Origin: Planctomycetes bacterium syqfu
GTDB lineage: Bacteria > Planctomycetota > Phycisphaerae > Phycisphaerales > Phycisphaeraceae
Assembly: GCA_020974905.1 (NCBI GenBank)
Contig: CP087563.1
Span: forward strand, 6,448,001-6,512,000
Direction: 5' to 3'
DNA: 64,000 nt
Under the pieces are notes generated by a model, which had not been told where the DNA came from, did no database searches, and worked only from the letters and a program-made list of their open reading frames with translations. Below are positions 16,796 through 23,741 of this stretch, piece after piece. The position numbers and the translations under genes are program-made. Position 1 is the stretch's first letter. Every line of letters begins with the position of its first letter.

Positions 16796-16821
16796 CGCAT
16801 CACAAGTGATGCGGCTAAATG
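16796..16821. repeat. 26-bp dispersed palindromic repeat, copy 1
   Basis: CGCATCAC-AA-GTGATGCG followed by GCTAAATG. The whole 26-base sequence is identical, in opposite orientation, to 32344-32369. It lies 12 bases beyond the argJ stop codon. The arms form an 8-base stem. Confidence 0.85.
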
Positions 16822-16832
16822 CTGTGACGCGT

Positions 16833-18047
16833 TTAAGTGGTGTAATCGGCATTGATCGTGATGTATTCGCGCGAGAGATCGCAACCTAACCACTCGGATT
16901 CACCTTTGCCCAGGTTGAGGTTGACGGAGAGGATGACCTCTTTGGTCTTCATGTGTTTTTCAACCTTGGCTAATTGGGCTTTGGTGAGTTGGGTGGGTTG
17001 GCCACCTTTGCAAAGTAGTGTCCCACCGATGGCGATGTCGAGCTTTTCAGGCTTGACTTTCGCACCACTGCGACCGACTGCCATGACGAGTCTGCCCCAG
17101 TTGGGATCGCAGCCGTGGACCGCGGTTTTGACCAGCGGTGAGTTGGCGATGGTCTTGCCGATGAGGTTGGCATCTTTGAGTGATGCGGCGCCGGACACCT
17201 GTGCACGATAGACGCGCGTTGCGCCTTCACCGTCTTTGACGATTTGGTAAGCCAGATCTTTACAGAGTTGTGTGAGTGCTTCTTCAAAGAGATCAAGGTT
17301 CTTGCCGGGCTTGTTGATGATGCGGTTGCCAGCTTGACCGTTTGCAAGAATCATCACCGAGTCACTGGTGGAGGTGTCTTCATCGACGGAGATGCGGTTG
17401 TAGCTGATGTCCGCAACGCGCTTGAGAACCTGCTTAAGCAATTTGGGTTCGATGGCAATGTCGGTGGTGATGAAGCTGAGCATGGTTGCCATGTTGGGGG
17501 CGATCATGCCTGAGCCTTTGGCAATGCCACCGATGTGGACGGTCTTGCTGCCGATCTTGAAATAGACATGGGCAGTCTTAGGCACCAGGTCCGTGGTGAG
17601 GATGGCTTTGGCGGTCGCGGCATCGGCTTGGGGTCCGCGTTTGAGTTTGGTCGCCAGTTGTTCGATGCCAGCTTCAATCTTGTCTATGGGGAGCATGTGG
17701 CCGATGACCCCGGTCGAACAGACCAGCACGTCTGACGGGTCAATGCCTAAATGTTGACCGGTTTGCAGGCACATGGTCAGTGCATCAGCAATGCCTTGCT
17801 GGCCGGTACAAACATTTGAACATCCCGAATTACACACGATTGCCTGTGCGGTTCCGTTGGCAACATGCTTCTTGGAGACGACCACCGGCGCGCCTGGCAT
17901 CTTATTTGTTGTAAAGACTCCGGCTGCTGAACAGGGGGTGTCCGAAGCGATGATCACCAGGTCGGGTTTTCCGGATGCCTTGATGCCACAGGTCAGCCCG
18001 CCTGCACGGAAACCCTTGGCAGCAGTAATGTTGGAAGATTTAGCCAT
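16833..18047 (-). CDS. argJ: glutamate N-acetyltransferase / amino-acid acetyltransferase ArgJ
   Basis: The 404-residue ArgJ transfers the acetyl group from N-acetylornithine to glutamate, in the cyclic arginine pathway. It is an Ntn-type enzyme that cleaves itself into alpha and beta chains at Ala187-Thr188 in GMIAPNMATML, freeing Thr188 as nucleophile. Other conserved segments are the oxyanion-hole TG of CSTGVIG (about 110-116), GGIAKGSGMI, ISVDEDTSTSD and the GCDPNWGRLVMAVGRSG block. The family NSGNANACTG block appears as NSGCSNVCTG. The gene is monocistronic and divergent from the aldolase gene. Confidence 0.95.
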   Translation of the reverse strand: MAKSSNITAAKGFRAGGLTCGIKASGKPDLVIIASDTPCSAAGVFTTNKMPGAPVVVSKKHVANGTAQAIVCNSGCSNVCTGQQGIADALTMCLQTGQHLGIDPSDVLVCSTGVIGHMLPIDKIEAGIEQLATKLKRGPQADAATAKAILTTDLVPKTAHVYFKIGSKTVHIGGIAKGSGMIAPNMATMLSFITTDIAIEPKLLKQVLKRVADISYNRISVDEDTSTSDSVMILANGQAGNRIINKPGKNLDLFEEALTQLCKDLAYQIVKDGEGATRVYRAQVSGAASLKDANLIGKTIANSPLVKTAVHGCDPNWGRLVMAVGRSGAKVKPEKLDIAIGGTLLCKGGQPTQLTKAQLAKVEKHMKTKEVILSVNLNLGKGESEWLGCDLSREYITINADYTT

Positions 18048-18263
18048 GTGTTACTCAAATTCTCACAATTTGCGGAGATAATGGGCCTGCAAAACATTGT
18101 TAATTATGGTACAATTACTCTTTTGATGGCAGTTCGACCGATTTGTCAGTCTCGGCTGCATTCAAAAAGTATACCAAACCCGTCTGGGGCAGTGCAGTGT
18201 GCTTGCCCGAGAATGAATAGTCAACCGCTTCCTCGAGAAGCTCTAGCAAAAGGAATTTGAGCC
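18048..18263. promoter_or_regulatory. divergent promoter region argJ / fba
   Basis: This gap of 216 bases serves both genes. An AT-rich part at 18095-18120 contains TACAAT (18110-18115), a possible -10 box for the aldolase with a leader of about 150 bases. No convincing -35 was found. AGGA at 18251-18254 sets the aldolase start at 18264. Confidence 0.4.
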
Positions 18264-19289
18264 ATGCTCATGTCGTCCAAACCCATGTTCGATCTCGCCT
18301 ACGATGGCGGTTTCGGTATCGGTGCTTTCAATGTGAACAACATGGAAATCACCCAAGGCATCATCGAAGCCTGTGCAGCTGAGAAGAGCCCCTGTATCCT
18401 TCAGATCTCCAAGGGTGCCCGTTCTTACGCCAACATGCGCTTCCTCCGCAAGATCATCGAAGCTTGCGTCGAAGAGTATCCGGAAGTTCCGATCTGTATC
18501 CACCTCGACCACGGCGACACCGTTGACCTGGTTCAACAGTGCATCGACGACGGCTTCACCTCCGTCATGATCGATGGTTCGCACCACGAATACGAAGAAA
18601 ACGTTGCCCTGTCCAAGGCCGCAACCGATCTGGCTCACGCTAACGGCGTTGTCGTCGAAGCTGAACTGGGTATGCTCGGTGGTATCGAAGAAGACGTTGT
18701 CGGTCTTGACGCTGCTGAATACGAAAAGAACGTTGAACAGTTCCTCACCGATCCCGAACAGGCCAAGGACTTTGCCGAACGTACCGGCATCGACAGTCTT
18801 GCCGTCGCCATCGGTACCAGCCACGGCGCCTTCAAGTTCACCTCCGAAGCCAAGCTGGCTTTCAATCGCGTTGAAGAAATCATGAAGACCTGCCCCGGTC
18901 TGCCCCTGGTGATGCACGGTTCAAGCTCCGTTCCCCAGGAATTCATTGACCTGATCAACAAGTACGGTGGCAACATGCCCAATGCCAAGGGTGTTCCCGA
19001 AGATCAGATAGCCATGGCTGTCCGCAAGTACGGTGTCTGCAAAGTCAACATCGACACCGACCTTCGTCTTGCATTAACCGCCAAGATCCGCGAAGTCTTC
19101 GCCACCAACCCGGCTGAATTCGACCCCCGTAAATATTTGGCTCCAGGCCGTGAAGCCATCGTTTCGATGGTCAAGCGCAAGCTGGACATGCTTAACTCCG
19201 CTGGCAAGGCTGATGAAGTCATCGCCAAGTGGGAAGCCGATGGCAAGACCATGCCGGCTTACTACAACAAGTCTGCTTGCTGCGGCTAA
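18264..19289 (+). CDS. fba: class II fructose-bisphosphate aldolase
   Basis: The 341-residue zinc-dependent aldolase interconverts fructose 1,6-bisphosphate with glyceraldehyde 3-phosphate and dihydroxyacetone phosphate, in glycolysis and gluconeogenesis. It resembles the longer class II subtype often labelled Calvin-cycle type. Zinc and catalytic motifs are present: HLDHGD, SVMIDGSHHEYEEN, the VEAELGMLGG block, GTSHGAFKF and LVMHGSSSVP. Its codon use differs visibly from its neighbours, with strong preference for C-ending codons (GAA-CTC, GGC, AAG, ATC), which suggests high expression. A second in-frame ATG follows at 18270. Confidence 0.95.
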   Translation: MLMSSKPMFDLAYDGGFGIGAFNVNNMEITQGIIEACAAEKSPCILQISKGARSYANMRFLRKIIEACVEEYPEVPICIHLDHGDTVDLVQQCIDDGFTSVMIDGSHHEYEENVALSKAATDLAHANGVVVEAELGMLGGIEEDVVGLDAAEYEKNVEQFLTDPEQAKDFAERTGIDSLAVAIGTSHGAFKFTSEAKLAFNRVEEIMKTCPGLPLVMHGSSSVPQEFIDLINKYGGNMPNAKGVPEDQIAMAVRKYGVCKVNIDTDLRLALTAKIREVFATNPAEFDPRKYLAPGREAIVSMVKRKLDMLNSAGKADEVIAKWEADGKTMPAYYNKSACCG

Positions 19290-19678
19290 TTCATCTGCTT
19301 GCATGCCAGTCTGAAACCATCACTGAGTTCGCGTGATCTTTCAGACTCAAAAATATAAAAGCCCTCAATCGTCATCATGCGGTTGAGGGCTTTTTTTATT
19401 GCGCGGTTCAATTGAACGTCACATGTCAAACCCTTTTTCTTGGATATGTGCTTGAACAGCAGACGGTCAAAACACCTTGAAACATAGGGCTAATTATCTA
19501 TGTCCAATCGTCTTTTGACATGATGCTGATGAATCTGCAACACGTTCTTCACTGGGCGCTGACATTGGCTGCGTATCATTTTACTCATCACCTAAATAGG
19601 TTAGCTCAAGCCGGCGAGTGACTTGTGAGGGTGCAATGTGTTTTGTGTTGACGCACCTTTTCCCATGGAGTTTTTCTC
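19290..19678. other. intergenic region fba - pseudopilin
   Basis: The first 110 bases carry the aldolase terminator at 19359-19398. The remainder has no credible ORF and no palindrome beyond that hairpin. The pseudopilin promoter should lie in the last 200 bases, but I see no clear consensus boxes. GGAG at 19667 marks the next start. Confidence 0.5.
19359..19398 (+). terminator. rho-independent terminator of fba
   Basis: The stem AAGCCCTCAA(T)CG / CGGTTGAGGGCTT with loop TCATCATG is followed by seven T. It stands 70 bases after the aldolase stop and is the strongest terminator in the window. Confidence 0.9.
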
Positions 19679-20623
19679 ATGTCTTCGACCTACAGACCCA
19701 GTAAGGGTTTTACGCTTATTGAATTGTTGGTGGTGATCTCGATCATCGCGTTATTGATTGGTATTCTCTTGCCTGCCTTGAGTGCTGCCCGTGCTTCTGC
19801 GCGCACCAGTGTCTGCCTGAGCAACTCACGCCAGCTTGGCATTGCTGCCATGTCCTACAGCACGGACAGCAAAAACTATTTCCCGACCAGTTATTATTAC
19901 GTGAACAATTCCACCAGTGCAGATGGTTATGTTCAATGGTCTGGTGTTTTCATGTCTCAAGGTTACTTCTCATCCAAAGATGGTTTTGTCTGCCCGGAAG
20001 ATTCCATTGGTGGTTGGGCGCCAACGGACTTCACCAGCACAACGGTTCCCGAGCCCCCCGCAGGACAGGTGTCCAAGAACTCGGCGATTGATGATATCCA
20101 GGCACCGCGTTTGAGTTATGTTGCCAACGAAGCGATCATCCCGCGTTTCAAGTATTCAGCGCTTGCCAATCGAATCAAGCTGGTCCGTGCAGACGAAATC
20201 ATCAAGAGTTCGGGCACGATTCTCTTTGCCGAGTACAACGAGAACATTGCCAATATCGCAGGCAATTCACCCACCGGTGGTGTTGCGCTCAAAACCCATC
20301 GCCCGACCCATGGCGTGAAACATGCTGGGGGCAAATTCGATGGCGAAAGCTACACCGCAGGCACACCCGTTCAGTCCATCTCGTTTTCTGAAGCTCAAAA
20401 CTACATCGACAATCCAGCGGACAGCAATCCACATATCCAATATATTCAGCCCGATCGCCATGGTCGCACGTCCAACTACACCTTCACTGATGGACATGGC
20501 AGTGCCAAGACCTTGGAGCAAACGGTTGATGAAACCGACTTCCTTTGGGGCTTGCATGTCTATTCAGCAATCGACAAGCCGCAAGTCATGAAGTCATCGG
20601 ACACCAGTACCCCGGTGCAGTGA
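19679..20623 (+). CDS. orphan pseudopilin-like protein (prepilin N-terminal cleavage domain)
   Basis: The 314-residue protein has a class III leader [10 protein letters not shown] with cleavage expected between Gly10 and Phe11, followed by [18 protein letters not shown] and the helical [20 protein letters not shown] segment. The rest is a large extracellular domain with a [14 protein letters not shown]-type C-terminal region common to planctomycete pseudopilins (H-x-G near the end). These are exported by a type II secretion or type IV pilus-like assembly and are present in many copies in planctomycetes. No secretion machinery genes are nearby. It appears monocistronic, ended by terminators at 20708-20801. 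Confidence 0.85.
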   Translation: MSSTYRPSKGFTLIELLVVISIIALLIGILLPALSAARASARTSVCLSNSRQLGIAAMSYSTDSKNYFPTSYYYVNNSTSADGYVQWSGVFMSQGYFSSKDGFVCPEDSIGGWAPTDFTSTTVPEPPAGQVSKNSAIDDIQAPRLSYVANEAIIPRFKYSALANRIKLVRADEIIKSSGTILFAEYNENIANIAGNSPTGGVALKTHRPTHGVKHAGGKFDGESYTAGTPVQSISFSEAQNYIDNPADSNPHIQYIQPDRHGRTSNYTFTDGHGSAKTLEQTVDETDFLWGLHVYSAIDKPQVMKSSDTSTPVQ

Positions 20624-20707
20624 TTTAATTTTTTTGTCTCGGTGTGTTGATCCGTATGTTCCTAAACACCATGAGCGAGCTGATTGATCATATATACATA
20701 CACACAG

Positions 20708-20740
20708 GACCAAAGCATCATGCTTCGGTCTTGTTTTTTT
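20708..20740 (+). terminator. rho-independent terminator after the pseudopilin gene
   Basis: GACCAAAGCA / TGCTTCGGTC form a ten-base stem with one mismatch and loop TCA, followed by TTGTTTTTTT. It lies 85 bases past the stop codon. Confidence 0.8.
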
Positions 20741-20766
20741 GACTGTCACCAGAGTTATTGCGCAAT

Positions 20767-20801
20767 AAAAAACGACTGACATATTTCTTGTCAGTCGTTT
20801 T
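20767..20801. terminator. bidirectional terminator between pseudopilin and PEP-CTERM genes
   Basis: AACGACTGACA / TGTCAGTCGTT is a perfect 11-base stem with a 7-base loop, flanked by six A and three T. It would end the minus-strand PEP-CTERM transcript and back up the plus-strand terminator. Confidence 0.8.
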
Positions 20802-20838
20802 GTCGTTTTGAGGTGCGTGTTGTTACTTGGTGGTGTTT

Positions 20839-21468
20839 TTACGCTGCACGTTCGCGACGTTTGCGACCCATCACCATGCCAACACCCAGGAGGATCAGGG
20901 CGGCACTGGCGGGTTCGGGAACTGTGACACCTGCGACGCCTGAGTCATTGCCGTTGTCGCCAACGCTCTGGAACTTGGCAGCAGCGAGATATTCGTTCTT
21001 ATCAGTGAGTTCCCATGCAAAGATATCCAGCGGTTCGAAAATCGGGTCGGTGGAAGTGTAGAGCACGGTCAAGGTTTCACCGAGCTTAAGACCGGGTTGA
21101 CCACCTTTACTCACCAGCGTCTGAAGAAATTCGAATTCGTCAGCACCATTGCCCGGCAGCTTGGAGTCGGTTTCGATCTGCCAGTCACCGTCCGTTTCGG
21201 CGTCGACGATATCACCGATGACAGTGTCGTTGGGAACCTGAATGCCGAAGTAGGTGATGCGGTTATCAGCACCGGCTGTGGTCGACGTGTTGGTGATCGA
21301 CACCTTGATTTCATAGGCGGAAACACTTTCAACATTGACTGTGGCAGTCAACGGCAAGTCAGTGTCAGCACCAAAACCGGTCAGATAAAGCACATCGGCT
21401 TTGACCTGGCCACAAACCATGAACAGCATGGCGAACGCGAGAGCAAATAACGGGAGTTTACGGTTCAT
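20839..21468 (-). CDS. PEP-CTERM sorting-domain protein
   Basis: The 209-residue secreted protein has a Sec signal peptide (MNRKLPLFALAFAMLFMVCG, cleavage near VKA-DV). It has a beta-sandwich body rich in Asp and Thr. The C-terminal sorting tail has VPEP, then the hydrophobic ASAALILLGVGMVM and then GRKRRERAA. This tail is the substrate of exosortases, and the exosortase gene at 56.2 kb is a candidate processor. The ATG at 21468 with AAGGAAAAGAAG upstream is preferred over a longer frame to 21552. The function of the mature domain is unknown. Confidence 0.9.
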   Translation of the reverse strand: MNRKLPLFALAFAMLFMVCGQVKADVLYLTGFGADTDLPLTATVNVESVSAYEIKVSITNTSTTAGADNRITYFGIQVPNDTVIGDIVDAETDGDWQIETDSKLPGNGADEFEFLQTLVSKGGQPGLKLGETLTVLYTSTDPIFEPLDIFAWELTDKNEYLAAAKFQSVGDNGNDSGVAGVTVPEPASAALILLGVGMVMGRKRRERAA

Positions 21469-21855
21469 CTTCTTTTCCTTGTGCAATGGATGATGTTTGT
21501 TCCGATTGCATGGAAAAGACCATGGCAAAATGGATTTGCCAGTTTCACACAAAAATTATCGTGTCTAAACCGGGTAGCCGGATGCGATGCGCCGTGTGAA
21601 TGGTTTGTGTGAGATGTTGTTTTTTTGCAACATCACGGTGATCAGGCCACAATCCGTTGCCAATCTCCCCGTCATGTTGTTATGCTGTTACGCTTCGTAT
21701 TCCCGCATCGACTGATGGACGGCCTGACTTTTGCGGTTCATCCTCGCTCACCAGTTCCCTGTTGGAATGATCACACATGCCCGCTTTGCGTTGGCGTGTG
21801 CTGTGTTCTTTGTCATTTTGGAAGCAGGTGAGTGATCTCACCGGGACGGTGTTTG
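21469..21855. other. intergenic region PEP-CTERM gene - SulP gene
   Basis: This divergent gap holds both promoters. Short open frames here show no conserved features, and one of them is only the out-of-frame start of the transporter coding region. I find no hairpin or clear promoter consensus. Confidence 0.4.
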
Positions 21856-23520
21856 ATGTTCAAACCCAAGCTCTTTACCGCGCTCAAGGGGTATTCCCTG
21901 AGTACGTTCGGTTCGGATTGTTTTGCTGGCATGACAGTCGGTGTGGTGGCGCTGCCTCTGGCCATGGCCTTTGCGATAGCCAGCGGTGTCGGCCCGGAGC
22001 GTGGACTCTACACCGCCATCGTCGCCGGTTTTCTGATCTCACTGCTTGGCGGCAGTCGCGTGCAGATAGGCGGACCCACCGGCGCGTTTATCGTCCTGGT
22101 TTCTGCCATCGTCTCACAACACGGCTACGAAGGTCTGGTTCTCTGCACCTTCATGGCAGGCATCATGCTCATCATCATGGGCTTTGCCCGCATGGGGGCG
22201 TTGATCAAGTTCATCCCGTTCCCCGTCACCACTGGTTTTACCACCGGCATCGCAGTCGTCATCTTCTCATCCCAAATCAAAGACTTCCTCGGCCTGAAAA
22301 TGGAGCATGTGCCTTCAGAGTTTCTGGTCAAATGGGGGGCATATTTTCAACACATCAAAACCGTCGATCCATCAACCGCAGGCATCGGCATTCTCACGAT
22401 TGTCACCATCATCCTTACGCGAAAATTCTTCCCCAAGATTCCAGCGATGCTCATGGGCATGATCGTTGCCACCGCTGTCGCGTCACTGTTTGGCCTGGAT
22501 GTCCAAACCATCGGATCACGGTTTGGTGATTTGCCCAGCACGTTACCCAAGCCGGACATCTCGCTGTTTGACTGGGGCCGGATGCGCGAATTGATCTCGC
22601 CGTCATTCACTGTTGCAATGCTCGCTGCCATCGAATCACTGCTTTCAGCTACCGTAGCAGACGGCATGACCGGCGGTCGTCATCGCTCCAACACTGAACT
22701 CATTGCCCAGGGCATTGCCAACATCGGCTCGTCCATCTTCGGCGGGATTCCAGCAACAGGTGCCATCGCACGCACTGCAACGAACATCAAGTCCGGCGGG
22801 AAGACACCTGTTGCGGGCATGATCCATGCGGTGACATTGATGCTGCTTTTGCTGTTCATGGCACCAATGGCCAAGCTTATCCCGCTATCCTGCCTGGCAG
22901 GGATTCTCATTGTCGTCAGCTACAACATGAGTGAACTGGATCACTTTCTGGATATCTTCAAAGCACCGCGAAGTGATGTGGTCGTCCTGCTTGCCACGTT
23001 CCTGTTAACCGTGTTGGTGGACCTGACCGTTGCTGTGCAGATCGGCCTGGTTCTTGCAGCAGTGCTCTTTATCCGACGCATGACGGAGATGGCAAACATC
23101 GGCAGCATCACCGACGAACTCGAAGACCTGGAAGATGAACCGACCACTAACGGACTGGATCGCAGCAGCGTTCCTGAAGGTGTCGAAATTTATGAGATCA
23201 ACGGTCCCTTTTTCTTTGGCTCTGCGGACAAGTTCAAAGAAACACTGCGCTCGATCTCAACGCCACAGGTCAAGGTGATGATCCTGCGCATGCGTCACGT
23301 CTCGGTGATGGATGCAACGGGCTTACACGTCATCCGTGAATACATGCATGTCTGTCGCCTCGGCCATATCCGACTGTTGCTTTCTGCACCACATACTCAG
23401 CCGATGATGGTCATGGGACGAGCGGGATTACTCGATGTACTCGGGACGGAAAACATCTTCCCCAACATTGATGACGCCTTGGCCAAGGCGCGGGAGTTGG
23501 TGGATTTGAATACCGATTGA
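21856..23520 (+). CDS. SulP-family anion transporter with STAS domain
   Basis: The 554-residue inner-membrane transporter of the SLC26/SulP family carries sulfate, bicarbonate or another anion. Its N-terminus MFKPKLFTALKGYS leads into the signature GVVALPLAMAFAIASGV, then GLYTAIVAG and GGPTGAFIVLV. About 12 membrane segments run to residue 420, including the IFGGIPATGAIARTATNIKSG stretch. A cytoplasmic STAS domain occupies about residues 445-545 (VEIYEINGPFFFGSADKF, MDATGLHVI). Start at ATG 21856 follows family length, though a GTG at 21832 is also possible. The resemblance to BicA-type carriers does not settle the substrate. Confidence 0.92.
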   Translation: MFKPKLFTALKGYSLSTFGSDCFAGMTVGVVALPLAMAFAIASGVGPERGLYTAIVAGFLISLLGGSRVQIGGPTGAFIVLVSAIVSQHGYEGLVLCTFMAGIMLIIMGFARMGALIKFIPFPVTTGFTTGIAVVIFSSQIKDFLGLKMEHVPSEFLVKWGAYFQHIKTVDPSTAGIGILTIVTIILTRKFFPKIPAMLMGMIVATAVASLFGLDVQTIGSRFGDLPSTLPKPDISLFDWGRMRELISPSFTVAMLAAIESLLSATVADGMTGGRHRSNTELIAQGIANIGSSIFGGIPATGAIARTATNIKSGGKTPVAGMIHAVTLMLLLLFMAPMAKLIPLSCLAGILIVVSYNMSELDHFLDIFKAPRSDVVVLLATFLLTVLVDLTVAVQIGLVLAAVLFIRRMTEMANIGSITDELEDLEDEPTTNGLDRSSVPEGVEIYEINGPFFFGSADKFKETLRSISTPQVKVMILRMRHVSVMDATGLHVIREYMHVCRLGHIRLLLSAPHTQPMMVMGRAGLLDVLGTENIFPNIDDALAKARELVDLNTD

Positions 23521-23538
23521 CGCAGATAAAGTCCGTTT

Positions 23539-23621
23539 GTCATTCCCGCACAGGCGGGAATCCAGTGGCATTCAGGGCGCACTGGCAAGTTTCACTGGAC
23601 TCCCGCCTGCGCGGGAGTGAC
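23539..23621. repeat. 83-bp dispersed inverted-repeat element, copy 1
   Basis: Two 29-base arms, GTCATTCCCGC...CCAGTG and its near-complement CACTGG...GCGGGAGTGAC, enclose 25 bases. Each arm also contains a smaller palindrome (CCCGC-N4-GCGGG). The same architecture and total length recur at 54280-54362. It lies 18 bases after the SulP stop. Confidence 0.85.
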
Positions 23622-23660
23622 GGAAGAATGTGCTCGATGGTTTAATAAACTAACTCAAAT

Positions 23661-23692
23661 AAAAAACGACCGGCAATCACCGGTCGTTTTTT
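23661..23692. terminator. bidirectional terminator between SulP and glycosidase genes
   Basis: AAAAAACGACCGG / CCGGTCGTTTTTT is a perfect 13-base stem with loop CAATCA. Both flanking genes converge here, and the symmetric A and T runs allow function on either strand. Confidence 0.9.
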
Positions 23693-23741
23693 GTTTGCGC
23701 TGGTTGTCAATGTCAATCTCGGATGACGATTGAGCCTTGTT

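Noticed and set aside
18110-18115. firm sigma-70 promoter for the aldolase gene
   Set aside because: A TACAAT box is present but no matching -35 at 16-18 bases, so only a tentative region was reported.
18243-18917. 224-codon minus-strand frame opposite the aldolase gene
   Set aside because: Antisense shadow produced by the strong C-ending codon preference of the aldolase; no motif.
21777-22529. 250-codon open frame in the plus strand over the SulP gene
   Set aside because: It is an out-of-frame shadow. Its His/Arg-rich composition matches no family and the SulP frame is fully conserved here.
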